Assembly: GCA_046331625.1 (NCBI GenBank)
Contig: JAXLQL010000020.1
Location: forward strand, 1-64,000
DNA from: JAXLQL01 sp046331625
GTDB taxonomy: Bacteria > Acidobacteriota > Terriglobia > Bryobacterales > Bryobacteraceae
Length of the DNA stretch: 64,000 nucleotides
Direction: 5' to 3'
A program made the position numbers and the translations under genes. Numbering within the stretch: the stretch's first letter is position 1; the number at the start of each line of letters is the position of its first letter. Below are positions 33,092 through 42,551 of the stretch, one piece after another. Under the pieces are notes generated by a model, which worked only from the letters and a program-made list of their open reading frames with translations, was not told where the DNA came from and did no database searches.

Positions 33092-36000
33092 TCAGAAGAT
33101 GTACTTCAGCCCGAGCTGAATGTTGCGGGGCGAGTTGCCTTGCCCACCAATGCGACCGAATGTCGCCGGTGCGTTGATGTTCGCCGCCGGACCACCGAAC
33201 ACCACGCGATTGAAGATATTGAAGAACTCAGCGCGGAACTGCATCCGGTGCGCTTCGTACATGCGGAAATCCTTGAGCACGCTGAAGTCCTCGTTGTAGA
33301 GGCTGAAGGCACGCACGTTCGGCAGCACCGGAGGCGCGTTGCCCAACGTGAAGGGCGCCGGTTGCGAGAAGGCGTTGATGTCGAGATAGCGGTCGCGCGC
33401 CGGATCGAAGTCGCCGCGCGAGACACTGGTGCGTGCCTGCGTGCCGAGCACCACGTTCGGCCGGTTGCCGCCATTCGAAAGCGGAATCACGCCGCCGCCA
33501 CCCACGCCGATCGGCGTTCCGCTGACGTAGCGTTGAATCGCGTTCACCTGCCATCCACCGGCGATGAAGTTCATCGCCTTGCCATTCGAAAGGAACCGCT
33601 TGCCTTTTCCGAACGGCAACTCGTAGCCCCAAGAGAGCACCAGGTTGTGCGGCGTGTCGAAACCGGCGATGCGCTTCTCGATGCGGCGGTTCGCGGTGTC
33701 GAGAGGGCGCGAGCCGGCTGCGTCATCGCCGAGTCCGGTGTAACCGCCGCCGCTTACCAGGCTCTTCGAGAGCGTGTAAGCGGCCAGGAACGTGATGCCC
33801 GCCGAGTATCGCCGCTGCAAGCGCATCTGCATCGCGTTATACGTGCTCCAGCCGATGGGCTCGTAGAGATTGCGGATATCCGAGAACTGCGGATACGGCC
33901 GCAGGGCCTGCGAAACCGAACCCGCGAACCCGGAGTATGGGAGCCCAACTCCAGCAGCGCGCGCGGCGGCTGAGTTGATGTCCGCGTTGAGCGTGTTGCC
34001 GAGGCTCAGGTACTTGAAGTCGACTTGATTGAGGTTCTCGAGGCCCGAGGGCAACGCCGTCCCCTTCTGCCCGATGTAGCCGAGATCGAGCAGGAAGTGG
34101 CCTGGCAGTTCGCGTTGGATGTTGAAGGTCCAACTGCTCATGTAACCGGGCTTGCCTGCTCCGGGATTCATGAACTCGATCACCCCGCCGTTGGCCAGCG
34201 TGGGATCGAGATTGGGAAGCGTTCCGGAGAATGCGGGCAGTCCGTTGTCGAGCAACAGCGCCGGCACGCGACCCGAAGTGAGCTGCGGAAAGTTCTGCGT
34301 GAATGAGAATCCTGTGGAGAAGAGTCCCGCTTGGCGGCCGACGCTGGTGGCGTTCGTGGGCGAGTAGAAGATCCCGAATCCCGCGCGGATCACGGTCTTC
34401 TCATTGATGGAGTACGCGATCCCGAGGCGCGGCGAGAATGCGCGGCGATAGGTCGGCGTGAGCAGCGCGCCGGGCTTGAGGAACTCGAGCGCTCCACCGC
34501 GGCCGCCGGCCCCCGGGTTCGCCAGCGTGAGATTCAAGCTCGACTGCCGGCTGTCGGCTTCGCGCACCACTGTCGGGATCTCGTGGCGAATACCGAGCGT
34601 GAGTGTCAACTTGCGATTCACCTTGAAGACATCTTCGAAGTGCCAGGCATAGTATTGGTTGCGCATGCGGCGAAGCGGCGCGGGGATGAAGCGCTGTGCC
34701 GAGAAGACCTGCCCCAACAGAAGGCTCGCCCAGCCGTTGCCCTGCTGTGCCGCGTTGGGCGCCGCGATGTTCGCAGTCGAAAGCGGATTGAACGCGAAGG
34801 CGCCACTCAGCCCGCCGTTCACCGTGCCCGCGAAGTTGTCGTACTGCAGGAAGCGGATGTCGGCGCCGAACTTCAACTGGTGCGCGCCGCGGATCCAGGT
34901 GAGGTTGTCGATGAAGCTGTAGTTGCGATTCTGCGAAGGATCGTTCGGCTGCTGATCGGAATTGCCCAACGCGAGATTCCCGTAGGTGTTCGCCACATTG
35001 AAGACGGGGAAGCCGGGCGAATCGGCGGCGACGCCGGGCACCTTGTAGATTTCGTTGCCGCGCCGCGTGTCGCGCTGCCGGATCGGGTTGCTCGCCGTGT
35101 AACCGATCGCGAAGTGATGCAGCAGGTTCGGCCGGATCGTGTAGTCGTAGGCGCCCCGAACCGCGAAGCCATTCACCGGATTGAAGCCCCAGAATCCGAT
35201 CGGAGTCGATGGACCGAGCGGCGAATAGCTCGGCGTATACGTGGACGTGCGCCACACGGCCACGCTCACGCGCTGCTCTGCGCTGAAGATGTGATCGCCT
35301 TTGAGCGCCCATGACCAGTCTTTCACCGGATTCGCCGTGCGGTTGAGGTAGTTGTTGAAGTAGCCGGCGAAGTCGGGCTTGGGCACCAACGGCATCACGT
35401 TCTTGGCAACCGAGCTGAAGCGGGCCGAAGGAATCACGTTACCGGGAAACGCGGTGCGCGCGCCGTCGGCGGCTGTGGTGGCCGGATCGAAAATCGGAAT
35501 CAGTCCGCCGGCCGCATCGCGATACTGCGAGAAGTCGCCGTTCTTGAAGGCATCGGTGGGCAGGCTAACGAACGTACCGTTGGCCGCCGGTTGATTGCGC
35601 AAGCCCGTGTAGTTGAAGTTGAAGAACGTTCTGTCTTTGCCGTTGTAGATCTTCGGAATCGACACCGGACCACCGAACGACCCGCCATATTCGTTGAACC
35701 GCACGCGCGGACGCGCCGTCGCGAAGAAGGGCCGCGAGTCGAGCTTGTCATTGCGGAAGAACTCGAAGAGTCCCCCGTGGAAGCGGTTCGAACCCGAGCG
35801 CAGCGTGAAGTTGATCACGCCGAATCCGCGACCGTACTCGGCGGGGAATAGCGAGTTCTGCACCTTGAATTCTTCTACGGATTCATACGGCGGCGAAGTC
35901 TGCGCCAGGAAGCCGGGCGTTACGGCGAGTTGCGCGGAAATGCCGTCATAGAGGATTTCCTGGCTGAAGTCCGGACTGCCGTTGATGTTCTTTGACCACG

Positions 36001-36514
36001 GGATTCCGCTGACGCCCGGTGTGAGGAAGATGAAGTTCTCCGGTTGCCGCCGGCCTGATGCGGCGGTGGTTGCGCCGCTGCCGCCCACTTGGATCGGCAG
36101 ATCGAGAATCGCTCTGCGTTCGAGCACCGTGGAGACTTCGGGCGTAGTGGTCTGGAGCACCAGCACGTCGCCCGTTACGGTGACCGAATCGCTGACGGCG
36201 CCGAGCGTCATCATGATGTCCACCGTGGCCGTGGTGGCCGTGAGCACCGAAACTTGCTCGCGCACGAACTTCTTGAATCCTGTTTTTTCGGCTTCCAGGC
36301 GATAGTTGCCCGGTTGGAGCGCACGAAACGCGTAGACGCCCTGCGAAGCAGTGGTGGAGTAGGCGGTGTTCGTTTCGAGGCTGCGCACGGTGACGGTGGC
36401 GTCAGGTACCAACGCGCCAGAGCCGTCGACAATGTTTCCAGTGATGCCGCCGAGGTTGCCTTGGGCCCACACCACAACCGCGCTGGCAAAGAACGAATAG
36501 ACAAGGTTTTTCAT
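33092..36514 (-). CDS. Oar-like TonB-dependent receptor 2
   Basis: A 1140-residue outer-membrane protein with a signal peptide (MKNLVYSFFASAVVVWAQ), a carboxypeptidase-regulatory-like domain (about 20-105, GGITGNIVDGSGALVPDATV), a plug-like region to about 300 and a beta-barrel ending LGLKYIF. Its cargo is unknown. ATG 36514 is chosen over 36526 because GAGGA lies 5 bases before it. No regulatory gene is adjacent. The group II intron lies just downstream on the same strand. Confidence 0.87.
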   Translation of the reverse strand: MKNLVYSFFASAVVVWAQGNLGGITGNIVDGSGALVPDATVTVRSLETNTAYSTTASQGVYAFRALQPGNYRLEAEKTGFKKFVREQVSVLTATTATVDIMMTLGAVSDSVTVTGDVLVLQTTTPEVSTVLERRAILDLPIQVGGSGATTAASGRRQPENFIFLTPGVSGIPWSKNINGSPDFSQEILYDGISAQLAVTPGFLAQTSPPYESVEEFKVQNSLFPAEYGRGFGVINFTLRSGSNRFHGGLFEFFRNDKLDSRPFFATARPRVRFNEYGGSFGGPVSIPKIYNGKDRTFFNFNYTGLRNQPAANGTFVSLPTDAFKNGDFSQYRDAAGGLIPIFDPATTAADGARTAFPGNVIPSARFSSVAKNVMPLVPKPDFAGYFNNYLNRTANPVKDWSWALKGDHIFSAEQRVSVAVWRTSTYTPSYSPLGPSTPIGFWGFNPVNGFAVRGAYDYTIRPNLLHHFAIGYTASNPIRQRDTRRGNEIYKVPGVAADSPGFPVFNVANTYGNLALGNSDQQPNDPSQNRNYSFIDNLTWIRGAHQLKFGADIRFLQYDNFAGTVNGGLSGAFAFNPLSTANIAAPNAAQQGNGWASLLLGQVFSAQRFIPAPLRRMRNQYYAWHFEDVFKVNRKLTLTLGIRHEIPTVVREADSRQSSLNLTLANPGAGGRGGALEFLKPGALLTPTYRRAFSPRLGIAYSINEKTVIRAGFGIFYSPTNATSVGRQAGLFSTGFSFTQNFPQLTSGRVPALLLDNGLPAFSGTLPNLDPTLANGGVIEFMNPGAGKPGYMSSWTFNIQRELPGHFLLDLGYIGQKGTALPSGLENLNQVDFKYLSLGNTLNADINSAAARAAGVGLPYSGFAGSVSQALRPYPQFSDIRNLYEPIGWSTYNAMQMRLQRRYSAGITFLAAYTLSKSLVSGGGYTGLGDDAAGSRPLDTANRRIEKRIAGFDTPHNLVLSWGYELPFGKGKRFLSNGKAMNFIAGGWQVNAIQRYVSGTPIGVGGGGVIPLSNGGNRPNVVLGTQARTSVSRGDFDPARDRYLDINAFSQPAPFTLGNAPPVLPNVRAFSLYNEDFSVLKDFRMYEAHRMQFRAEFFNIFNRVVFGGPAANINAPATFGRIGGQGNSPRNIQLGLKYIF

Positions 36515-37103
36515 CGGAGTCCTCATCGGGCGCGCGGGTCACGCCCAACGTAATCAGAGTGAACCGGGGATCCCCCTCAGGCTTCCCGGACCCGATCAGT
36601 ATATACCGGCGATTCGCCGAATGCAGCCGCAGTTCAGGCGCGGCGCAGTCTCCGAACGGAGAGCCGGTGATGCCGCCCAAAGATCTTGTTCGGTCGAGTG
36701 CCAGAAGCGGTCGCGGTCGGCATTTCCGTGTTGGGCCCGGCCGACGCCGGTGGAGGTCACCCAAACACCATCGCAGCGATTCGGGAAGAGCGCGCTACCG
36801 AAGCGTTCGGGCACGTCTAATACCACTTCTTTGATGCGTCGGTTCCCGCGTTCCCATGGGGAGCGGCCGCTCTTCGATTTGATCCGCAGTCAAGCCACAC
36901 GGGAATTTACCCAACGCCTGGCCTTCGAGGCGTGACAAGCCCGCCAAGATGCCGTAGAACGAACCTGTTGACTGGGGTTTCGGTAGCATGACCGTCACCG
37001 CATCGATCTTCCGCCGATAAGGACTCGAGAGCGGGCAGCACGATACCGGGGTGCTCTCAGGGGCTGCAAAATCGAAGGAACGTATGCAGGATCAAGCCCA
37101 GCG
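36515..37103. other. Intergenic region, no supported gene
   Basis: About 590 bases between Oar receptor 2 and the DUF1016 fragment. Short open frames occur on both strands (for example 36596-36826 minus) but none has a recognisable motif or ribosome binding site. It probably contains decayed sequence at the edge of the island. Confidence 0.4.
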
Positions 37104-37367
37104 CGCACGGGCTACGCCGGCCTTCTTGCCGGGATCAAGGAGCGGATCCGATTCGGCCCAGCCCAGTTGCGCACCGTGCTCGCGGTCAATCGCGAATTGG
37201 TGCTCCTCTACTGGGGAATCGGTAGGGAGATCCTGGCGCGCCAACAGGAAGAGGGATGGGGCAGCAAGGTGGTGGACAGGCTCGCGCAGGACTAGCGCGA
37301 AGAGTTCGCGACCGTGGCTGGATTCTCGGCTCGGAACCTGAAGTACATGAGGGCTTTCGCTCCCTCC
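37104..37367 (+). pseudogene. DUF1016 (YhcG-type) nuclease, N-terminal fragment
   Basis: In the frame containing 37110 the bases read YAGLLAGIKERIRFGPAQL, VNRELVLLYWGIGREILARQQ, EGWGSKVVDRLAQD, a TAG stop at 37293-37295, then REEFATVAGFSARNLKYMRAFA. This is the N-terminal domain of the DUF1016/YhcG family (PD-(D/E)xK superfamily). Similarity ends after RAFA. The matching C-terminal end lies 5.2 kb away on the same strand at 42552-42745. Confidence 0.8.
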
Positions 37368-37437
37368 TGCTTGTCTGGCAAACAGGGGACCGAACCAAAT
37401 GAAGGACCACACTAATGTGGAATTGATTCCGGTGAAG

Positions 37438-38121
37438 TCATTTTTCCTTGGACGGTCGAAGGTCTATCCACAGGTGATACAGAGTAAAGGGCGATACTTC
37501 AAAGGGTCGAGTCAGGACGTGCGAACAGCGGCTGATGCCGCCGGAGTTCCATAATCCATTGAGGGTAAGGCCTGATAAGGTCGCGTTGGAACATTCATCG
37601 TTGACTTCGCAATGTACGTCGGCCGGCTCCATGCTTTGCCAGTAACCAACCATGACGCCGGTCCGAAAGCGTTTCGCGTAGGCCCATTCAGGGTCTTTGA
37701 ATCGGACTATGCCGTGTCGCACATAGTTAATGTTGAAAACCCAGTCCGTGCGGAGAGCCTTGCCCAACCGCTTGCACTCCACAACGAACTGCTTGCTACT
37801 ATGTCGCGCGTTGGCTTCGTAGCGGTCGAGATAGACCCATTGAAAATCCGGCCTCTTTAGCTCACGGTTCGCGCGTGCCTCATCGTCGGGATCGGGCTGG
37901 TTGTTGCCCTCGGCGACGGGGGCAACTTCGTCATCTGGGTCCAGTTCACGACTTGCTTCCAGCAAGCAGAAATAGAAATGCCGGTTTAGCTCAACCTCCG
38001 ATTCGGGCAGGTCCGGCAAAGCGCGGAGTTTCTTGAGCGCGAGAGCAATAGTGGCAAGGCACTTTGCTTCTCGCGCAGCCCATAGACCGGGTGAATGGAG
38101 CGGAGGACCGAGACCGCTCAT
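37438..38121 (-). CDS. Predicted PD-(D/E)xK nuclease, partner of the adenine methyltransferase
   Basis: A 227-residue protein. The motif RPDFQW (Pro91-Asp92) followed 22 residues later by FVVECKRLG (Glu115-x-Lys117) fits the PD-(D/E)xK nuclease core, with VELNRHFYF near residue 43 as the preceding helix. It shares ATGA with the end of the methyltransferase gene, so the two are translationally coupled. The natural reading is the restriction half of a two-gene modification system. I do not know a named family for it, and the nuclease call is from motif spacing only. Confidence 0.6.
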   Translation of the reverse strand: MSGLGPPLHSPGLWAAREAKCLATIALALKKLRALPDLPESEVELNRHFYFCLLEASRELDPDDEVAPVAEGNNQPDPDDEARANRELKRPDFQWVYLDRYEANARHSSKQFVVECKRLGKALRTDWVFNINYVRHGIVRFKDPEWAYAKRFRTGVMVGYWQSMEPADVHCEVNDECSNATLSGLTLNGLWNSGGISRCSHVLTRPFEVSPFTLYHLWIDLRPSKEK

Positions 38122-41100
38122 CGGCCGCCGTCCTGCGTAAGATCCTCCAGGCTCATAAGGCGAGTGAGCGCTGATTCGGCGTCTTCGCGGGCGGCCGTGC
38201 GGGTCCAGAAGCGGCGCTCGTTGCGCTTGATGAAAAGAATCTCGCGCTCGCTGACTTGGCGGAAGAAGGTGTCGATAAAGATCCGGGAACTGTTGACGGG
38301 CACAAGTGTTGACTGGTCAAGTCGTGCGAGAAGATTGCGCCACGCCCCTGTGCCATTGCCCGTCGATACCGGCAAAGCGGTGTTTCTATAGTGAGTCTCG
38401 AACCAGACTCCGACCAAGGGAGCACCGGACGGCGGCGAGGCCAATCGCCAGATGAGTTCGCCGTCGGGAGCCAGTTCCTTGTCCCAGATTTCAAGGAAGG
38501 TACGGAGATAAGCAGGCAAGCCGTCCGTTGCGCGCGACACGTCCGCAAATGTGCCGATGTTACTTGGGGGCGGCTCAAGCTCGCGTAGCGCGTCACTCTT
38601 CTGGTGGCGATAGAAGAGTTCCAGGCCCACCTTGCACATTTCGTTCACGAGGTCGCGTTCACCGGAACTCAGATGGTATAGATCGAAGACTGCATCATCC
38701 AGCGCGATTTCAAGCTCTGCTATTCGCCGCTGGGCCTGAATTCCTCCAAGCGCGAGTCCCTCCGGCGCTGGGTCTAAATCCTGGAGTTCCTGGACAGTTT
38801 TTACAATACGGTCCCGGAGCTTCGCGTCCTTGGGAAAACATACCGGCATCTCCTCGACGTTTTCCAGATGGATTTCGTCATGCCACAAACCCCAGGAGCC
38901 CGTCGTAGTGAAATAGTAATATCGGGCGAGTGAAGACCAAAAGATTGCCGTTATGACGGCCTCTTGCCATACTTCGAGGCCCTGGAAGCGTATTCCATGC
39001 ACCGAATTCCTGAAGCAGTACTTTCGCGTTTCGAACCGCGAGGTGATCAATCCCTCGCCTTTGATGCCGCGGCCGACGAGCAACCGATGTCCGTGGTAAA
39101 TGTCCTCCAGGCCTTTTCGGTAAACTTTGCTTGGCACGTCGCGAAGATCCCTGAGCGATTGCTTCCCGTATCTGGAAAGCAGCTTGACCGGCAATTCGCG
39201 GTAGTCCTTGAGCCAGCCTGAAGGCATTCCTTTCGTGGTTACTTCAAAACCTCTTCCCGAATTCAGTTTTGCACCGTGAACCTGTTTGGGAAGGTCGATC
39301 AGTGGGCGAAAGAGTTCTAGTTTTCTGACAAGAGCTTCGTCCCTGTGCCCGCCCCACCAATAGACTTTCCAGAGTTTCTCATTGGCAAGGCAGTCACTTT
39401 GTGAAAGCCAGTGCATGTCGCCGCGGTTGAGGACGATACACTGCGTGTTCGCGATCATTGCCGTGCGTTTTGCTGACCAATACTGGAACCGGCCGTCGTT
39501 AGGCGCGCCGGGTTTTATCTTCTGGAACACCACCGAAACAAACGGCGAGATGCCCTTGGCTTCGCGCTGCGGGTCTGAAAAAAACACCTGCCGGACATGC
39601 GCGAAATTCACCACGTGCTCCAGGCAGGCGGCGCTCAACCAGACACGGCGGAAATTCCGGCTATTCTGGTGATGTTTGAAGAAGATGCCGGACGATAGCA
39701 GCAGTCCGGCTTTACCTCCGTCCTGTAAAAGGGCTTGGGTCAAGTGAATGAAGGCCTGTGAGAGCTCCTTGTCGCCGATGGGGCGTCCCTGCTTCGGGCT
39801 GCACCATTTGACAATCTCCTTCATTGCCTTCTGGCCCTCGGTGTCCTCTTTCTTCGGGTAGCCCCAGGGCGGATTTCCAACGACAACCCCGGCGCTGGAA
39901 GGTCCAAAACGCGCAGTTACTTCGGATGGCAACTTGCCCGAGACCGCGTCGAAGGAATTCGCGTGGAGAAGCACGTCGAAGAATTGTCCTCCCGGCCGCT
40001 GGCTTTCGCGGCGCTTGCGTTCCTCCTCCGGCACCCACTTCAGATAAGGCAGACGCCGCTCCTCATTGATTTCGCGCGGCTCCTGATAGTGCAGAAAAGC
40101 AAGGTAGAGGCTGAACGCAGCGACGCGAACGGCCTCTTCGTTGATGTCCATGCCAGCGATCTGCTCGCGGAGGATTTTCCGAAGTTGCGGGCGGCTCAGT
40201 CGCCTGCCGTTCTGCTCGTTCCAGAGATGCCGCACAATTCGGCGGTACGATTCCACCAGGAAAATTCCGGAGCCACATGCCGGATCGACGATGCGGGGCC
40301 GCGACGAAAGTACGTCGGGAGTAAGCGTGTGGGCGAGGACAAAGTCAACGAGCGCAGGAGGCGTATAGTGCGAACCCTGATTGCGGTCCTTGCCTTTACG
40401 CTCGTTGTAAAACTCTTCGTAAATGGCGCTGATCAATTCGATGGGGATGACATCGAAGCGGTACGCGAAGAAAAACAACTCCTGCTGAGAGGAAGTGCTG
40501 CCAAGCAGAAACCCCCGCAGCATATCGAGGTGTTCCTGCCGGATGCCATCCTGCTCTTCGGGATTGATCGGAAACGTGTCGCCGTTGAAATCCAGGGCCA
40601 GCTGATCGAACAGGGCATAGGTAAAATCCTTGTCCTGAAGAACGCGGAGAAATCGCAACTCTGCGAGGCCTGGCTCCAAAGCAGGTGCAGTCGGGGCCTG
40701 CAAGAGCAGTTTCTGCCAGTCCTTCCGGCCCTTCGCGACACTCTCAAAATAGGACGGTGGAAGAACTTTGCGGTCTTCAAGGTAGCGGATGAAGATAGCG
40801 CGCCCGATCAGCGCGTGAAGATGGCTAAGCTCCGGCTTCTTGCGGCCGGATACGGCCACTGCGGCAAGTTGCTGGCGCACTGTCTTAAGATCGCGGATAA
40901 GCGCACGGTCAGCGCGCGTCAGCGAATTGCGAAAACGATCCTCGCCAAAAACCGCTCCAGTCTCGATACGTTCGCGATGATAAGCGGCGAGCTTCGACTG
41001 CACCTCCGTTATCGACCTTACCCGGTCGATGAGACGGTCCCTGCCTTCAAGATCTTCATTTGCACGTGGGGGAGGCTTGGTCAGATCCAGGAGCATCAGC

Positions 41101-41408
41101 TCTCCGGGAATTGCCAGAAACAAAAGCTGCGGACGGGACATGCACCAGATGCGGCTGTAGAGCTTTCCGAGGGCCTCAGCGGAACGGTCTTCAGTTTTGG
41201 CGAACACAACCACCGGATCACGGTCAACAAAGAAGATGCGCTCCGCGCCGACCTCGGCGGCGAGGTACTGCCAGTCTCCCTTTTCTAGCCAATCTTTTCC
41301 CACCTCGGCCTGCGGGGCGCGGATTGCAGTGAGCAGAGCACCCCGATCAAACTCCAATTGTCTGTAGGCCGCCGAGAGGAAATCGGCTGGAGAATCCAGA
41401 CCACTCAT
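38118..41408 (-). CDS. Eco57I/N6-adenine DNA methyltransferase of a restriction-modification-like system
   Basis: A 1096-residue protein. SAM motif I is DPACGSGIFL (375-384) and the N6-adenine catalytic motif is NPPWGY (512-517), with HYTPPALVDFVL upstream, as in the Eco57I-type/type IIG methylase family. Residues 1-340 form a domain (IFFVDRDPVVVFAKTED; SRPQLLFLAIPGELMLLDL) seen with such enzymes, and residues 700-1000 should be the target-recognition part (GIKGEGLITSRFETRKYCFRN). No nuclease motif was evident in this chain; the partner gene supplies one. AAGGGGAA precedes ATG 41408. It may protect host DNA or modify it so that the partner ignores self. Confidence 0.85.
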   Translation of the reverse strand: MSGLDSPADFLSAAYRQLEFDRGALLTAIRAPQAEVGKDWLEKGDWQYLAAEVGAERIFFVDRDPVVVFAKTEDRSAEALGKLYSRIWCMSRPQLLFLAIPGELMLLDLTKPPPRANEDLEGRDRLIDRVRSITEVQSKLAAYHRERIETGAVFGEDRFRNSLTRADRALIRDLKTVRQQLAAVAVSGRKKPELSHLHALIGRAIFIRYLEDRKVLPPSYFESVAKGRKDWQKLLLQAPTAPALEPGLAELRFLRVLQDKDFTYALFDQLALDFNGDTFPINPEEQDGIRQEHLDMLRGFLLGSTSSQQELFFFAYRFDVIPIELISAIYEEFYNERKGKDRNQGSHYTPPALVDFVLAHTLTPDVLSSRPRIVDPACGSGIFLVESYRRIVRHLWNEQNGRRLSRPQLRKILREQIAGMDINEEAVRVAAFSLYLAFLHYQEPREINEERRLPYLKWVPEEERKRRESQRPGGQFFDVLLHANSFDAVSGKLPSEVTARFGPSSAGVVVGNPPWGYPKKEDTEGQKAMKEIVKWCSPKQGRPIGDKELSQAFIHLTQALLQDGGKAGLLLSSGIFFKHHQNSRNFRRVWLSAACLEHVVNFAHVRQVFFSDPQREAKGISPFVSVVFQKIKPGAPNDGRFQYWSAKRTAMIANTQCIVLNRGDMHWLSQSDCLANEKLWKVYWWGGHRDEALVRKLELFRPLIDLPKQVHGAKLNSGRGFEVTTKGMPSGWLKDYRELPVKLLSRYGKQSLRDLRDVPSKVYRKGLEDIYHGHRLLVGRGIKGEGLITSRFETRKYCFRNSVHGIRFQGLEVWQEAVITAIFWSSLARYYYFTTTGSWGLWHDEIHLENVEEMPVCFPKDAKLRDRIVKTVQELQDLDPAPEGLALGGIQAQRRIAELEIALDDAVFDLYHLSSGERDLVNEMCKVGLELFYRHQKSDALRELEPPPSNIGTFADVSRATDGLPAYLRTFLEIWDKELAPDGELIWRLASPPSGAPLVGVWFETHYRNTALPVSTGNGTGAWRNLLARLDQSTLVPVNSSRIFIDTFFRQVSEREILFIKRNERRFWTRTAAREDAESALTRLMSLEDLTQDGGR

Positions 41409-41655
41409 CGTCTTCCCCTTGGTTTCTGGCTCTCAAAACAGTGCTTGGAAATTCTCGTCCACCCCCGAACTCTTTGCGAACGCTGAGGTTGATGGCGCAC
41501 TGCACAAGTGTATCGCAAAGGCGAACACATGGCGAACACGTCGAGCCCCACCAATTGCTCGCCCTCTTCACATCGGGGAAGTAGACGTAGAAGTCGAAAC
41601 GTCCAGCGGTGCACTCCCCCCCCAGAACGGCTGCGAACTCTGCGGGCAGATTCAT
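41347..41655 (-). CDS. Doubtful small gene upstream of the methyltransferase
   Basis: A 102-residue frame that overlaps the first 62 bases of the methyltransferase gene in another frame. It is Cys-rich (GGECTAGRFDF; STCSPCVRLCDTLVQC) and lies between the ribbon-helix-helix gene and the methyltransferase on the same strand. I see no family match and no good ribosome binding site; it may be non-coding. Confidence 0.2.
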   Translation of the reverse strand: MNLPAEFAAVLGGECTAGRFDFYVYFPDVKRASNWWGSTCSPCVRLCDTLVQCAINLSVRKEFGGGREFPSTVLRARNQGEDDEWSGFSSRFPLGGLQTIGV

Positions 41656-41709
41656 GCCTGATACCCTGTTCGGAGCGGTCTGGTTGACGAGGGAGCTTTG
41701 GGTGATTTT

Positions 41710-41919
41710 CTAGGCAGCATGTGTCGCCTTCAGGGCGGCGAAGGCTTCGTAAAGAAGTTGGTTCAACTTCATGTTGTTCTGAGCGGCGTAGGTCTTGAAT
41801 TCGCGACGGAACTCCGCAGACACTTTGAAATTGAGCGGCGTCCCCTTCGTCGTTTCCGGCTTTCCGGCCCTTCCGTCCGCGCGTCGGGCTCTCTCGCCCT
41901 TCGGACCCTTGTTGGTCAT
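41710..41919 (-). CDS. Ribbon-helix-helix (ParG/CopG-like) DNA-binding protein
   Basis: A 69-residue basic protein. The strand TPLNFKVSAEF followed by the helices RREFKTYAAQNN and LNQLLYEAFAALK is the ribbon-helix-helix pattern of ParG, CopG and small plasmid or phage repressors. AAGGAGA lies 11 bases before ATG 41919. It is the first gene of a minus-strand run leading to the methyltransferase and nuclease and is a natural candidate for the control protein of that pair. Confidence 0.7.
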   Translation of the reverse strand: MTNKGPKGERARRADGRAGKPETTKGTPLNFKVSAEFRREFKTYAAQNNMKLNQLLYEAFAALKATHAA

Positions 41920-42113
41920 ATCACTCGCGCTCTCCTTGCGTCAGCATGCAGCGACGTACTCGCCTGAAATGTTCCTGACAACATTGAAAGGATATAACAG
42001 AAGCACGAAAGGACGCAATCGTGCTTTCTGGCCCACGCGACTTTAGCCACGGGCTGCTAAGCGGCTTTGACTTGACTCGATGAACTCCGCTATTCGGTAA
42101 CTCGACTACAGAT

Positions 42114-42463
42114 CACGTGTTTCTCAACCGTTCTGGCAAACCGATCACACGCTTCGGAATTCATACGATGGTCGAACGGCACGTAAAAAGATGCTGCCCA
42201 CAACGGCATCGTTGGCAGGCAAGCAGGTGAGCCCGCACACGATTCGACACACGACCGCGACCCATCTGCTTCGCGCCGGAGTCGATATCAACACCATTCG
42301 CGCCTGGCTGGGTCATGTCTCGCTGAACACGACGAACATCTACGCGGAAGTTGACATGGAGATGAAGGCGAAAGCTCTGGCAACCTGCGAGGTCCGCACC
42401 GCTCAACCGCAAAAGCATTGGCGGGAGGATCAGGGGCTTTTGGAATTCCTGCGCAGCCTCTGA
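42114..42463 (+). pseudogene. Tyrosine recombinase/integrase remnant
   Basis: Only the C-terminal half remains, in two frames. The first reads HVFLNRSGKPITRFGIHTMVERHVK; after a run of five A at about 42181 the frame shifts and continues KMLPTTASLAGKQVSPHTIRHTTATHLLRAGVD, INTIRAWLGHVSLNTTNIYAEVD. The HxxR, H and Tyr of the active site are present in the second part. The N-terminal half is missing. The trailing EFLRSL resembles recombinases found in trio elements. It was probably the mobilising enzyme of the island. Confidence 0.8.
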
Positions 42464-42468
42464 TTGGA

Positions 42469-42548
42469 ATTATGTGGCGTCAGTAGCCATGTGCCATCCT
42501 GAAATCCCAGGCTAATGATTCCTGCGCCACATAATGCTCTGCGCCACA
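42469..42548. repeat. Terminal inverted and direct repeats next to the recombinase remnant
   Basis: ATTATGTGGCG at 42469-42479 and its exact reverse complement CGCCACATAAT at 42525-42535 form an 11-bp inverted repeat. CTGCGCCACA occurs twice (42522-42531 and 42539-42548). They lie between the recombinase stop and the resumption of DUF1016 sequence, so they probably mark the right end of the inserted element. Confidence 0.6.
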
Positions 42549-42551
42549 GAA

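Larger units (their letters stand above)
37368..42551. mobile_element. Accessory island between the two ends of a DUF1016 gene
   Basis: The interval lies between N- and C-terminal DUF1016 remnants in the same orientation. It contains a nuclease-methyltransferase pair, a ribbon-helix-helix gene and a decayed tyrosine recombinase. The left edge carries the palindrome CCACA-CTAA-TGTGG (37408-37421) and the right edge has ATTATGTGGCG/CGCCACATAAT repeats, so both ends share CCACATwA-like sequence. About 190 codons of the middle of DUF1016 are absent, so the insertion came with a deletion, or two remnants were brought together. Confidence 0.55.

Noticed and set aside
36596..36826. Minus-strand frame of 76 residues upstream of Oar receptor 2
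   Set aside because: No motif, no ribosome binding site and no clear partner; treated as non-coding edge sequence.
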